Part shown: positions 47,001 through 56,738 of the stretch, piece after piece
How the letters are laid out: each line of letters opens with the position of its first letter
Numbering within the stretch: the first letter of the stretch is position 1
NCBI GenBank assembly: GCA_947503305.1
Contig: CANNDF010000005.1
Coordinates: 372,001 to 436,000 of the forward strand
Source of the DNA: an uncultured Dokdonia sp.
GTDB taxonomy: Bacteria; Bacteroidota; Bacteroidia; Flavobacteriales; Flavobacteriaceae
Direction: 5' to 3'
Length of the DNA: 64,000 bases
The notes under the pieces: generated by a model
The model's database searches: none
What the model was told of the DNA's origin: nothing
What the model saw: the letters and a program-made list of their open reading frames with translations, nothing else
Position numbers and translations under genes: made by a program

Positions 47001-48572
47001 ATGACAATTACACAATGGTTAATTTTCTTCTTAGTAGTACAAGTAATTCACTTCTTAGGAACTTGGAAATTATATGTACGCGCTGGAAGGCAAGCATGGG
47101 AAGCAGCAGTTCCAGTGTACAATGCGGTTGTTCTTACAAAGATTATAAACCGTCCTTGGTGGTGGACCTTCTTATTATTTGTTCCAATTGTAAATCTGAT
47201 TATGTTTCCTGTCGTTTGGACAGAAACTGCGCGAAGTTTTGGGTTTAATACATATAAAGACACAGCGCTCGTTGTGCTTACATGTGGGTTATATCTATTC
47301 TATATCAATTATGCTACCGACGCACCACATATAAAAGACAGAGATTTAGTACCAAAAAGCGGAAACGGAGAATGGGTGAGTTCTATTCTATTTGCTATTG
47401 TAGCGGCTACTATAGTACATACGTATTTTATGCAACCGTTTACAATCCCATCATCCTCTCTTGAAAAAACCTTGTTGGTAGGTGATTATCTTTTTGTAAG
47501 TAAGTTTCACTATGGCGCGAGAACTCCTGTTACTACAGTAGCCACTCCTATGTTACATGATTCTATTCCTGTAGCACATGTTAAAAGTTATTCAGATACT
47601 CCGCAACTCCCCTATTTTAGATTACCAGGTTTTCAGAACATAAAACGTAATGATATTGTGGTGTTTAGCTGGCCAGTAGATACGCTTATTGATATACGTC
47701 CAGGGTTTATGCGGGGAAGTGTGCGTAAACCTATTGATAAAAAATCTAATTATGTAAAACGTTGTGTAGGACTCCCTGGAGATTCTCTGGAGGTCCGTAA
47801 TGGTTACGTATATATTAATGGAAAACAAAATGAACTTCCAGATAGAGCAAAAATTCAGTTCTCCTATCTTGTACAAGCAAAAGCTGAAATTTCCCAACGT
47901 ACTTTTATAAATCGTTATGATATTACTGATGGTGCGCAACCTGTTCAGGGAGGGCGCTATTTTATTGCCGCTGCCACAGATGAGGCCATAGCCAGATTAA
48001 AAAACCACCCTGATGTGGTGAGTATTACTCCATATAAATCTGAAAAAGGAAAAGCTGAATCAGGGACATTCCCGGAATCGCCTTTATACCCGAATAATCG
48101 TGATTATTTTGGACCTATTTATATTCCTAAAAAAGGAACTACCGTTGCTATAAATTCAGAAAGCATCCCATTTTACAATCGTATTATAGAAGTATATGAA
48201 GGTTATGAAATGGGTATTGAAAATCAAATAGAAGTACAAGGATCTCAAGTACTGTTAAATGGAAATCCTATAACCGAATATACATTTAAGCAAGACTATT
48301 ACTGGTTAATGGGGGATAACCGTCATAATTCTCAAGATGCAAGAGCATGGGGGTATGTACCCTATAACCATGTGGTGGGAAAACCCGTTTTTGTATGGTT
48401 TAGTCTAGATCCAAATAAAAAAGGGTTTATTAACCGTATCCGGTGGGATCGTGTCTTTACTACGGTAGGAGGCGAAGGAAAACTTGTGAGCTATCGTTAT
48501 CATTTTTTAGGATTGCTTATTCTTTATTTTGGATTTAGTTTCTTTAGAAAAAAGAAGAAAACCAAAGCATAG
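47001..48572 (+). CDS. lepB: Signal peptidase I, large flavobacterial form
   Basis: Membrane serine/lysine protease that removes signal peptides. A DUF5684-like region with three or so transmembrane segments (residues 1-105: WLIFFLVVQVIHF, WWWTFLLFVPIVNLIMF, ALVVLTCGLYLFYI) precedes the catalytic part: a transmembrane helix (SSILFAIVAATIVHTYFM), box B with Ser in IPSSSLEKTLLVGDYLF (about 150), box D with Lys in NYVKRCVGLPGDSLEV (about 253), and box E GDNRHNSQDARAWGYVP. There is a long insertion of about 180 residues between boxes D and E, and a C-terminal transmembrane helix. The length (523 aa) is about twice the E. coli-like core. Confidence 0.92.
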   Translation: MTITQWLIFFLVVQVIHFLGTWKLYVRAGRQAWEAAVPVYNAVVLTKIINRPWWWTFLLFVPIVNLIMFPVVWTETARSFGFNTYKDTALVVLTCGLYLFYINYATDAPHIKDRDLVPKSGNGEWVSSILFAIVAATIVHTYFMQPFTIPSSSLEKTLLVGDYLFVSKFHYGARTPVTTVATPMLHDSIPVAHVKSYSDTPQLPYFRLPGFQNIKRNDIVVFSWPVDTLIDIRPGFMRGSVRKPIDKKSNYVKRCVGLPGDSLEVRNGYVYINGKQNELPDRAKIQFSYLVQAKAEISQRTFINRYDITDGAQPVQGGRYFIAAATDEAIARLKNHPDVVSITPYKSEKGKAESGTFPESPLYPNNRDYFGPIYIPKKGTTVAINSESIPFYNRIIEVYEGYEMGIENQIEVQGSQVLLNGNPITEYTFKQDYYWLMGDNRHNSQDARAWGYVPYNHVVGKPVFVWFSLDPNKKGFINRIRWDRVFTTVGGEGKLVSYRYHFLGLLILYFGFSFFRKKKKTKA

Positions 48573-48578
48573 TTTATC

Positions 48579-49214
48579 TTGAAAACCATTCTATTACATC
48601 CGGGATACTGTAGCCCTATTATTCAGTATGCATGCTATGCGCAAGCAGATCATGTGATCTTTGAGGCCCTGGATAATTATCAAAAACAATCGTATCGTAC
48701 ACGTACAAAAATTGCTACTTCTACTGGTATTTTACAACTTACAATCCCTATCAAACACAACAAAGGTTCAAAAGAGCATCAGTTATATTTTGATGTTTGT
48801 TGTGAGAATAAATTTCACTGGCAACGAGATCACTGGCGATCCTTAAAAGTAGCCTATCAGACTTCTCCTTTTTTTGAGTATTATGAAGATCATTTTGAAT
48901 CATTATATACACATACTTATGAAAAGCTTATAGATTTTAATCTCGCATGTCACCGTACAATTACTGAGTGTTTACAGTTAGAAAATAAAGAAACATATAC
49001 AGAAGAATATTTTAAGATTCCAGATACTTCTATAAAGGATTTACGCCATTTGATTGTATCAAAAAAAGAGCCTATTTATCCTTTGCCGGAATACCACCAA
49101 CTTTTTAATGACAAACATGGATATCTATCTAATTTATCCATCCTAGACCTTTTATTTAATGAAGGCCCTAATGCGATATCATATCTAGAAGCAGTTGATT
49201 TATCTATGTTTTAG
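48579..49214 (+). CDS. WbqC-like family protein
   Basis: A 211-aa cytoplasmic protein of the WbqC family, with the typical LLHPGYCSPIIQYACYAQAD start, NYQKQSYRTRTKI and KVAYQTSPFFEYYEDHFE. In other bacteria such genes sit in O-antigen or glycan loci, but the enzymatic role is not firmly established. Initiation is at a TTG six nt after the lepB stop; no ATG is near and homologous N-termini begin here, so the rare start is likely real. It converges with the endonuclease-like gene, with a 15-nt overlap of the 3' ends. Confidence 0.82.
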   Translation: MKTILLHPGYCSPIIQYACYAQADHVIFEALDNYQKQSYRTRTKIATSTGILQLTIPIKHNKGSKEHQLYFDVCCENKFHWQRDHWRSLKVAYQTSPFFEYYEDHFESLYTHTYEKLIDFNLACHRTITECLQLENKETYTEEYFKIPDTSIKDLRHLIVSKKEPIYPLPEYHQLFNDKHGYLSNLSILDLLFNEGPNAISYLEAVDLSMF

Positions 49215-50222
49215 ACTACTCATAACAGGGTAGTGATCTGACAATTTGATATTATAATTTTTAAAGTGTATAATATCAAATACAGGATCTGTAAGTATAA
49301 AATCGATACGTAGTGGTATAAAATCAAACATAAAGGTACGCCCTGTTCCAGAGCCTGCTACTGCAAATGCGTCATTCTTTTCTCCTTTTACTTTTCTGTA
49401 TAGATACGAAGTAGCACTATTATTAAAATCTCCTGCAACAACAACAGGATAGGGAGAAGTGCGTTCACTATCCAAAAATTGCATCAATTGTATTTCTTGT
49501 TTTTTAAAAGCAAGTCCCATTCTCCCCAGTAACCGCTTTGAATCTACTTCTTTAAGGTCGCCTAATTGTGAAGAGACTCCTAAGGACTCAAAATGAACAT
49601 TATACACGCGCAATGTATCACTATTCTTAACAATATCTGCATAAATAGCATTATTCCCACTTTTTTTAAAGTCCAAAGAACCACTATCTATTATGGGGTA
49701 TTTGGAATAAATAATTTGTCCAAAAAACTTGGAAGTAGGAATCATCTTTTTATATTTAAAAGGATACTGGCTCTTGGGTAATTCATACTTGGGGTGATAT
49801 TCCTGAAAACAAACGATATCAGGATCTTCAGAGATAACAAATTCTAGAATTTTCCCTCCTATATTCTCTTCTTTTGACCATTCATATCTATTAAAAGTAC
49901 GGACATTATAACTCAAAATAGAAATACTGTCAGTATCTGAAACAGGTTCATCTTCTCCAAAATGATATAAGGAAGTAATATGACCAAAACCTAATACTAA
50001 AACAAATGCCGATAATAACAATTGCCGTTTTCCTCTTAACACCCAGTACAAAAGGAATAAAGCATTAAGGAGTATTAATACCGGCAACATAAGGCTTAAG
50101 ACAGATAATCTAGGAAAAATGCGAGGAGGAATATAAGGCAAGGCATATCCTAAAATCAAAAGAACGGCACATATGCCGTTAATAAAAAAAATAACCTTAC
50201 TTATAAGAGATAATCCCTTCAT
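49200..50222 (-). CDS. Membrane-anchored endonuclease/exonuclease/phosphatase family protein
   Basis: Three N-terminal transmembrane helices (about 1-90) precede an EEP-fold domain with ILSYNVRTFNRYEW (metal-binding Asn), VCFQEYHP (metal Glu), VYNVHF, VVAGDFNN (Asp-Asn catalytic) and SDHYPVMS (final Asp-His). All catalytic motifs are present. Members include DNases, phosphodiesterases and sphingomyelinases; which applies here is unknown. It is first downstream of the rhomboid pair, 3 nt after the gene at 50226, in a minus-strand block. Confidence 0.85.
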   Translation of the reverse strand: MKGLSLISKVIFFINGICAVLLILGYALPYIPPRIFPRLSVLSLMLPVLILLNALFLLYWVLRGKRQLLLSAFVLVLGFGHITSLYHFGEDEPVSDTDSISILSYNVRTFNRYEWSKEENIGGKILEFVISEDPDIVCFQEYHPKYELPKSQYPFKYKKMIPTSKFFGQIIYSKYPIIDSGSLDFKKSGNNAIYADIVKNSDTLRVYNVHFESLGVSSQLGDLKEVDSKRLLGRMGLAFKKQEIQLMQFLDSERTSPYPVVVAGDFNNSATSYLYRKVKGEKNDAFAVAGSGTGRTFMFDFIPLRIDFILTDPVFDIIHFKNYNIKLSDHYPVMSSLKHR

Positions 50223-50225
50223 TAC

Positions 50226-51113
50226 CTATTCTTTTCCTGCTTTAAAGAGAAAATCTTTTTCTGCCTTAGAAAGGCTGTCATAGCCACTCTTACTTATCTT
50301 ATCCAGAATAGCATCTATCTCTTGTTGTTTTTCACTTTTAGAAACGTTGGCTTTTGTAGTTTTCGTATTCTTTGATTTCTGCTTTGTGGTACGATGTACG
50401 GTTCGTAAAGGTGTTTTTTTGCGTGAAGGTGTTTTTGAAAACCAGCTAGACATAGTATCCATTATGTTTTCAAACCATAATCCTATATCATTTCCTTTAG
50501 ATAATTGCATAGCATATATATACCCAAAAGCTGCACCCCCGAGGTGAGCTATCGATCCTCCGGCATTTCCAGATGTAGGAAGTCCCAATAGATCAATAAG
50601 CACAAATAAGACCGCTATTTGCCATAGTTTGACACTAAAAAAGAAAACTCTAATGACTGTATTAGGAGAATAAGTAGCTATAAAAACAATAATTGCATTA
50701 ACAGCTGCCGACGCCCCTAGTAAATAACTTTCTCCTTTAAAAGCTGGTAATATATAATACAGAATAAGAAAAGCAATACCACCTACAATACCTCCTAGTA
50801 AATAAACCGTAAGTAGTCTTTTTTCAGTAAATAAATTGAGAATAAAACGAGAAAACACATACAAATACAGCATATTCCATAATAAATGCCATACATCTGC
50901 ATGTAGAAAGGCATACGAGAGTACAGACCATGGTTGCTTAATAAGCTTTATAAAATCTGTAGGTAATACAAAATACTTCGTCAGAATATCATTATTAATT
51001 TGTACAATCCATGGAACAAGATTAAATACAATAAAAACCGCAACATTAATCACTATCAGTTTGACAGCGATATTTGCATTTTTAAATTGATATGAAAGCG
51101 AGTTAGCTGCCAT
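50226..51113 (-). CDS. Rhomboid family intramembrane serine protease, copy 1
   Basis: Six transmembrane helices with the active-site serine in LLGASAAVNAI (GASA) and the catalytic histidine in SIAHLGGAAFG. HADVWHLLWNMLYLYVF carries the conserved HxxxxHxxxN helix (HLLWNM). A basic low-complexity tail of about 80 residues (TPSRKKTPLRTVHRTTKQ) ends in a short helical motif (YDSLSKAEKDFLFKAGKE) common in this flavobacterial subfamily. It is 3 nt from the next rhomboid gene, and the two are probably co-transcribed with mutL. Confidence 0.9.
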   Translation of the reverse strand: MAANSLSYQFKNANIAVKLIVINVAVFIVFNLVPWIVQINNDILTKYFVLPTDFIKLIKQPWSVLSYAFLHADVWHLLWNMLYLYVFSRFILNLFTEKRLLTVYLLGGIVGGIAFLILYYILPAFKGESYLLGASAAVNAIIVFIATYSPNTVIRVFFFSVKLWQIAVLFVLIDLLGLPTSGNAGGSIAHLGGAAFGYIYAMQLSKGNDIGLWFENIMDTMSSWFSKTPSRKKTPLRTVHRTTKQKSKNTKTTKANVSKSEKQQEIDAILDKISKSGYDSLSKAEKDFLFKAGKE

Positions 51114-51115
51114 AA

Positions 51116-51859
51116 TTAATACCAGCGTTTATCATTAAAACTATTTTTTTTCCAGTAATACATCATAATAAATCCAAATAATGCACCTCCTAAATGTGCC
51201 CAATTTGCAATATTTGCTCCAAAAATTGAAAATCCAGTTATTCCAGAAAATAAATCAATAAGAATCAATACTGGAATAAAATATTTAGCTTTAATTGGAA
51301 TTGGGATAAATAAAAGGCCCAAAGATGCATTAGGAAATGTCATCCCAAAAGCTACCAGTACTCCATAAATTGCTCCTGATGCTCCAACTGCAGGAACAGA
51401 AAAAGATTCATATAGTTTTTGGGCTATGTCTGTAGGAATAGTTGTACTATACTTTCCTGTTTTAAGAATATTAATAATATCATCTGATGAAAAGCCTAAG
51501 GATATAATCGCATCTCTAGCCGAGTTAAAATGATAATAGTTGACTAATGTATGTATCAAGGCAGCTCCTAATCCTGCTGAGAAATAGAAAAATAAAAATC
51601 TTTTCTGGCCTAAAACATTTTCTATTGGACTCCCAAACATCCATAATGCGTACATATTAAAAATAATATGCATAGGGCTCCCTAAATCATGCATGAACAT
51701 ATGCGTAAGAGGTTGCCATAGTTGAAATGAAGGATATTCTACAAACCACAAGGCAAATAGTTCCATAGCGGGACCTGGGGTAAGTAAAAACTGTGATCCT
51801 AAATAAAAAATCACATTGATAATAAGTAATATTTTAACGGTTTCTGTTATCCTCCCCAT
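51116..51859 (-). CDS. Rhomboid family intramembrane serine protease, copy 2
   Basis: A compact 247-aa rhomboid: serine motif VGASGAIYGV (canonical GxSG), histidine in NWAHLGGALFGF, and helix motif HDLGSPMHIIFNMYALWMFG. It contains an extra loop (about 95-140, YHFNSARDAIISLGFSSDDI) compared with copy 1. The two copies share the fold but not close sequence, so this is a tandem pair from an old duplication. It lies directly 3' of mutL (4 nt). Confidence 0.92.
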   Translation of the reverse strand: MGRITETVKILLIINVIFYLGSQFLLTPGPAMELFALWFVEYPSFQLWQPLTHMFMHDLGSPMHIIFNMYALWMFGSPIENVLGQKRFLFFYFSAGLGAALIHTLVNYYHFNSARDAIISLGFSSDDIINILKTGKYSTTIPTDIAQKLYESFSVPAVGASGAIYGVLVAFGMTFPNASLGLLFIPIPIKAKYFIPVLILIDLFSGITGFSIFGANIANWAHLGGALFGFIMMYYWKKNSFNDKRWY

Positions 51860-51863
51860 ATTC

Positions 51864-53717
51864 TTATAAAAATTTTCGTTCTAACTCGTCTGCGTTCATT
51901 GTAATAAAAGTCGTTCTATTTGCAGGAGATATAGTAGGCTCTTTACAGGCAAACAAGCTATTCACCAAGTGTTCTCTAGAAGTGGCATCTAGTACTTCTC
52001 CAGCCTTTACCGCCATACTCTTTGCCATACTCTTTGCCAGCGTATCTGTCTGACTAAAGCCTACATCTGGGACCTCGCTTTCCAGATCACTTAATAATTG
52101 CTCAATCACTATAGGAACTTCTGCTTCTGGTAATGAAGTAGGAATACCCATAATTTCAAGAGCCTCATCTTTAATAGCTCCAAACACAAAACCAGTATTT
52201 TCCAGTCCCTCTTTAAGTTGAATAAGAAGTTCTAATTCTGAAGGTGTATAACTCAATACTAATGGAAATAGTAACTGCTGACTCACAGATTCTTTTATGG
52301 TAATATTACGTAGCAGTTCTTCATATAAAACCCGTTGATGAGCTCTATGCTGATCTATGATAACCATTCCACTCTTAATCGTACTTATAATATATTTATT
52401 GTGAAGTTGGTACGTAGTCGATTCTGTTTTCCCTAAAGGATGGTTTTCTTTGGAAGTAAATAACTCTCCTGTGGCAACTTCACTTTCATAAGTCACATTA
52501 CTAGCCCCTGTAGGGACTTGTTGTAACCCTTCATACAATTGTTCCCACCCTTCTACATTTTGTTTTTCATAAGTAGGTAACTTAGCCCCTCGTTTAGGAG
52601 GGTCTACGTGTTCAAAGGGATTGAAACCACGGTCTACAGTAACATTAGGAATACTAGCCGGCTTGTCTTTGTATTTATATGGGGTATCAAGATTTGCATC
52701 ACGATCAAAATCTAAAACTGGAGCAATATTAAATTGTCCTAAACTATGCTTTATCGTACTTCGTAGCATGGCATATAACGCATGTTCATCATCAAATTTG
52801 ATTTCTGTTTTAGTAGGATGTATGTTAATATCTATGGTACTGGGGTCTACTGTAAGATATAAGAAATAACTTGCTCTTGCTCTATCTGGTAACAGCCCAT
52901 CAAAAGCAGCACTGACTGCATGATTGAGGTAAGCACTTTTTATAAAACGATGATTGACAAAAAAGAATTGCTCTCCTCTTGTTTTTTTTGAGAATTCAGG
53001 TTTTACAATATACCCTTGTATAGTTACAATAGCAGTTTCTTCGGCAACAGGGACTAATTTTTCATTTGTCTTACCTCCAAAAATGGCAACAATACGTTGT
53101 TTTAAATTTCCAGCTTGTAATTGAAACACTTCACCATCATTATGATACATCGCAAGTTTGATTTGTGGATGTGCCAATGCAACACGATGAAACTCATCGA
53201 TAATATGTCGCAATTCTACAGTATTAGATTTCAGGAAATTACGTCGGGCAGGAATATTAAAAAAGAGGTTTTTTACAGAAAGAGAAGTTCCTTGTGGCGT
53301 CGCACATATTTCTTGAGTAATTATATTACTTCCTTCAATTTCTATAAACGTACCTGTTTCACTTTGTGCTGTTCTGGTTTTTAACTCTACATGAGCTACA
53401 GCAGCAATAGAAGCGAGTGCTTCTCCTCTAAATCCTTTTGTATTGAGATTAAACAGATCATCGGCAGACGTAATTTTTGAGGTGGCATGACGTTCAAAAC
53501 TCATCCGAGCATCTGTCTCACTCATCCCTTTTCCATCATCTATAATCTGGATTAAAGTTTTTCCAGCATCTTTAATAATCAATTTTATCTGAGTAGCACC
53601 TGCATCAATAGCGTTTTCCAACAACTCCTTCACAACTGAAGAGGGTCGTTGCACAACTTCTCCCGCAGCAATCTGATTTGCCACGTGGTCAGGTAAAAGC
53701 TTAATAATGTCTGCCAT
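51864..53717 (-). CDS. mutL: DNA mismatch repair protein MutL
   Basis: GHKL ATPase and mismatch-repair linker, 617 aa. N-terminal motifs: VANQIAAGEVVQRP, NAIDAGAT, DDGKGMS, TKGFRGEALASI and GTSLSVKNLFFNIPAR. The C-terminal region shows IIDQHRAHQRVLYEE near residue 453, a variant of the endonuclease motif DQHAxxExxxxE in which the A and first E are not conserved, and a final CKEPTISPANR in place of the C-terminal metal-binding motif. The start overlaps the upstream 100-aa gene by one base (TAATG). It is the first large gene of a minus-strand block with two rhomboids. Confidence 0.95.
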   Translation of the reverse strand: MADIIKLLPDHVANQIAAGEVVQRPSSVVKELLENAIDAGATQIKLIIKDAGKTLIQIIDDGKGMSETDARMSFERHATSKITSADDLFNLNTKGFRGEALASIAAVAHVELKTRTAQSETGTFIEIEGSNIITQEICATPQGTSLSVKNLFFNIPARRNFLKSNTVELRHIIDEFHRVALAHPQIKLAMYHNDGEVFQLQAGNLKQRIVAIFGGKTNEKLVPVAEETAIVTIQGYIVKPEFSKKTRGEQFFFVNHRFIKSAYLNHAVSAAFDGLLPDRARASYFLYLTVDPSTIDINIHPTKTEIKFDDEHALYAMLRSTIKHSLGQFNIAPVLDFDRDANLDTPYKYKDKPASIPNVTVDRGFNPFEHVDPPKRGAKLPTYEKQNVEGWEQLYEGLQQVPTGASNVTYESEVATGELFTSKENHPLGKTESTTYQLHNKYIISTIKSGMVIIDQHRAHQRVLYEELLRNITIKESVSQQLLFPLVLSYTPSELELLIQLKEGLENTGFVFGAIKDEALEIMGIPTSLPEAEVPIVIEQLLSDLESEVPDVGFSQTDTLAKSMAKSMAVKAGEVLDATSREHLVNSLFACKEPTISPANRTTFITMNADELERKFL

Positions 53718-54019
53718 TAGTTTACATCGATGATTTTTGCACCACTAAAAATAGAGAGGTCAAAATCGATAATCCATAGAAATAAAAAAATCAGAATAGC
53801 AATAATGAGTAGGATCGTCCTATTATATCCATTCTTACGAGAAGCCTGCAATTCATCCCACGCAGTAGAAAATTTACCTTTTAAACCTCTTGCTGGATTT
53901 AAGGTCGTCCGAAATTCATCAAACTTCCCTCCCATTTTATATGGACTCCCCTCGGCATCACTTTTGTAATAACGAGGTTTGTAGTCAAATTTTTTGTTTG
54001 TACGCTTTGCTATTCCCAT
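53717..54019 (-). CDS. Small single-pass membrane protein next to ribH
   Basis: A 100-aa protein with a basic N-terminal region (KRTNKKFDYKPRYYKSD), a conserved GGKFDEFRTTLN-type stretch and a C-terminal transmembrane helix (TILLIIAILIFLFLWIIDF). Its homologues are sometimes named riboflavin synthase subunit beta only because they sit beside ribH; nothing here supports that. The stop overlaps the mutL start by one base, so it is coupled with mutL. Confidence 0.72.
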   Translation of the reverse strand: MGIAKRTNKKFDYKPRYYKSDAEGSPYKMGGKFDEFRTTLNPARGLKGKFSTAWDELQASRKNGYNRTILLIIAILIFLFLWIIDFDLSIFSGAKIIDVN

Positions 54020-54141
54020 AATCTTACTATCAAATATAAGATATTAAAGACAAAAAGTATGCCTCTTTAACAGTTTGAAAAGGAAGTATTGGAAAATGTA
54101 TTCAGATCACCAAAAGATTCTTAATCTGTAAGAACCTTTTG

Positions 54142-54639
54142 TTAAAATTTTGACTCCTTACGTAGTTGTGCCATTTTAATGGCAGCAATAGCGGCTTCTG
54201 TCCCTTTATTCCCATGCTTACCTCCACTACGGTCAATAGATTGTTGTAACGTATTATCTGTAAGCACACAAAATATGACAGGAATATCTCCTTGAATATT
54301 TAAATCTTTAATCCCTTGAGTGACACCCTGACAGACAAAATCAAAATGTTTTGTCTCCCCTTGAATAACAGTCCCTATTGCGATGACAGCATCCAGCATA
54401 TCATAACTTTGAGTCATACGTTTACAGCCATAGATAAGTTCAAAACTCCCAGGTACATTCCAACGTACAATGTTTTCATTAATAACACCGCAATCTTTTA
54501 AAGCGTCAAATGCTCCCTGGAATAATCCTTCTGTAATTGACGTATTCCATTCTGAAACAACAATCCCAAACCGAAAGTCCTTCGCGTTTGGGATTGTTTT
54601 TTTATCGTAAGCAGACAGGTTATTTCCTTCTGTAGCCAT
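54142..54639 (-). CDS. ribH: 6,7-Dimethyl-8-ribityllumazine synthase
   Basis: Penultimate step of riboflavin synthesis: condenses the pyrimidine with dihydroxybutanone phosphate. At 165 aa with VSEWNTSITEGLFQGA, the substrate loop NVPGSFEL, AIGTVIQGETKHFDFVC and DRSGGKHGNKGTEAAIAAI, it contains all segments of the icosahedral/pentameric family. It is read between the TPR membrane protein and the mutL block on the minus strand. Confidence 0.95.
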   Translation of the reverse strand: MATEGNNLSAYDKKTIPNAKDFRFGIVVSEWNTSITEGLFQGAFDALKDCGVINENIVRWNVPGSFELIYGCKRMTQSYDMLDAVIAIGTVIQGETKHFDFVCQGVTQGIKDLNIQGDIPVIFCVLTDNTLQQSIDRSGGKHGNKGTEAAIAAIKMAQLRKESKF

Positions 54640-54693
54640 ACTAAGCGTATTTTAAAATTTCAATGCAGATAGATCATCTATCTGTAATGAAAA

Positions 54694-55467
54694 TTAGTTT
54701 CCTGCTTGTGCTCTTCCTAGATACAAATCTACTTGACTTGCATAATCAGAATCACCAAACTCATCTTTAATACGAGTTAAATATTTAATCGCAGAAGCAT
54801 TATTTCCTAATTCTATAGCTGCAACTCCTGCTTTAAACAAGAAACGCGGTGTCGTAAAGTCATTTGTATTTAAAGCAATTGCTTTCTCATAATACCCAAG
54901 TGCATCAGATGTTTGTCCTAATTGCATAAAGGCATCTCCTATAGCGCCTTTTGCAAGAGGAGCAAGCATCATATCGCTAGAAGAAAAATCTTCCAAGTGA
55001 CTTATTGCATTTTGATAGTCTTTGATTTCTAAATAAGACATCCCAGCATAATAATGTGCAAGATTGCCAGCATCAGTACCCGAATAATTATCTGCGATAT
55101 CTAATAAACCGTATTTCCCTTGTGATCCTTCAAGTGCAACCATGTAAAGAGAATCTTTCACATTGGTGTTTGTCGTTTCAAGTGCTAGTGTAAAACTTTC
55201 TTGAGCCACTGTAAGCTCATTTGCAGCTTCTTTTTCCTTAGGTTCAGCAATAAATTTATTGTAGGCTAAGTATGCTAATGCAATTACAAGTATCCCTACA
55301 ATAACGCCAAAAATGGCTTTCTGGTTTTTCTCAACCCACTCTTCCGTTTTGGAGGCACCTTCATCTAACGATGCAAATACTTCGGCCGTTGTGCTGTCTT
55401 CAATTTCCTCAACTTCTTTTTCAACCTTAGTTTTAGGCTTATAACCTCTTTTATTATACGTTGCCAT
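54694..55467 (-). CDS. Membrane-anchored TPR protein (YfgM-like)
   Basis: A 257-aa protein: acidic N-terminal cytoplasmic segment, one transmembrane helix (AIFGVIVGILVIALAYLAY, about 50-68), then a periplasmic TPR domain (AHYYAGMSYLEIKDYQNAI, GDAFMQLGQTSDALGYYEKAI, KAGVAAIELGNNASAIKYL). It resembles YfgM/TolA-like ancillary Sec-associated chaperones, but the bulk of evidence is just TM plus TPR. It is divergent from recF, the shared gap carrying a palindrome. Confidence 0.83.
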   Translation of the reverse strand: MATYNKRGYKPKTKVEKEVEEIEDSTTAEVFASLDEGASKTEEWVEKNQKAIFGVIVGILVIALAYLAYNKFIAEPKEKEAANELTVAQESFTLALETTNTNVKDSLYMVALEGSQGKYGLLDIADNYSGTDAGNLAHYYAGMSYLEIKDYQNAISHLEDFSSSDMMLAPLAKGAIGDAFMQLGQTSDALGYYEKAIALNTNDFTTPRFLFKAGVAAIELGNNASAIKYLTRIKDEFGDSDYASQVDLYLGRAQAGN

Positions 55468-55573
55468 ATAGTTATTTTGTTAGTGGCGCAAAAATATAAT
55501 TTTTATTGAATTTTGAAAGGGAAAATATTCCTTATTTTTCAATATTTTGCAATCAATTTCTGAGGAGCATTAC

Positions 55574-55587
55574 GCTTTCGCGAAAGC
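55574..55587. repeat. Palindrome GCTTTCGCGAAAGC, copy 8 (recF leader)
   Basis: Exact copy, 18 nt upstream of the recF start. The left flank extends TAC; the right flank is ATA. Confidence 0.95.
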
Positions 55588-55605
55588 ATACTCATACTCA
55601 CCCTT

Positions 55606-56697
55606 ATGATATTAAAATCTCTTTCACTCGTTAATTACAAAAACTTTGAATCCAGATCTTTTGATTTTGATGCAAAAATCAACTGTTTAGTAGGCAATAA
55701 TGGCGTTGGAAAAACCAACGTACTAGATGCTATTTACCACCTTTCTTTCGGGAAGAGTTATTTTAACCCTGTCACAAGTCAAAATATCAATCATAATGCA
55801 GACTTCTTTGTGATAGATGGGGTTTACAACAAAAACGATCGTCAAGAAAAAGTAGTTGTAAGTGCAAAAAAAGGACAAAAAAAAGTTATCAAACGCAATG
55901 CAAAAGTCTATGACCGATTTGCAGATCATATTGGTTTTTTGCCCCTAGTTATTATTTCTCCTGCCGATAGAGATTTGATAACAGAGGGAAGTGATACTCG
56001 TAGAAAATTTATAGACGGTGTCATCTCTCAAAGTGACAAAACGTATCTTTCAGATTTACTTTCATATACAAAAGTTCTTAGCCAGCGAAATGCATTATTG
56101 AAGTATTTTTCGGCAAATAATACCTTTAATGCAGATACACTTGCTGTCTATAATGAACAAATGGTGACCTATGGAGTCCCTATTTTTGAAAAAAGAAAGG
56201 CATTTTTAGAACGTTTTGAACCTATTTTTCAAGAACGTTACTCTTCGATTAGTGGAGGTACGGAACAAGTACATCTCTCCTATCAAAGTGCATTGCATGA
56301 CATGCCATTGGAACATTTACTGACTAATGCATTATCAAAAGATCGAACTGTACAATACACCAGCGTAGGTATACATAAAGACGATCTTTCATTTGAAATT
56401 AACGGGTATCCGATTAAAAAATTTGGCTCTCAAGGTCAGCAAAAATCATATCTTATTGCATTAAAACTTGCTCAATTTGATTTTATCAAAGCCGAAAGTG
56501 GGGTTAGCCCCATATTATTACTGGATGATATTTTTGATAAATTAGATGAAAATAGAGTTACTCATATTATAGAACTAGTAAATACAAATAACTTTGGGCA
56601 ATTATTTATTAGTGACACGCATCCTGATCGTACAGAGAGTGTTGTAAAAAAAATTCATCAGAGTTATGAATTATTTCACCTTGGCAAGCAAGTATAA
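55606..56697 (+). CDS. recF: DNA replication and repair protein RecF
   Basis: SMC-like ATPase of gap repair that loads RecA with RecO/RecR. Walker [10 protein letters not shown] (residues 30-38), signature [16 protein letters not shown] and Walker [14 protein letters not shown]. At 363 aa it is typical. It has a palindrome in its leader and is followed by a lipoprotein gene and a DUF721 gene, an arrangement like recF-dciA loci. Confidence 0.95.
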   Translation: MILKSLSLVNYKNFESRSFDFDAKINCLVGNNGVGKTNVLDAIYHLSFGKSYFNPVTSQNINHNADFFVIDGVYNKNDRQEKVVVSAKKGQKKVIKRNAKVYDRFADHIGFLPLVIISPADRDLITEGSDTRRKFIDGVISQSDKTYLSDLLSYTKVLSQRNALLKYFSANNTFNADTLAVYNEQMVTYGVPIFEKRKAFLERFEPIFQERYSSISGGTEQVHLSYQSALHDMPLEHLLTNALSKDRTVQYTSVGIHKDDLSFEINGYPIKKFGSQGQQKSYLIALKLAQFDFIKAESGVSPILLLDDIFDKLDENRVTHIIELVNTNNFGQLFISDTHPDRTESVVKKIHQSYELFHLGKQV

Positions 56698-56738
56698 CCC
56701 ATTCTTTTTTGCGAACTTTACAGAATCAATATATTTCT

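Noticed and set aside
53717-54019. Riboflavin synthase beta subunit
   Set aside because: The name seen for homologues comes from the neighbour ribH; the protein is a single-pass membrane protein with no lumazine synthase features.
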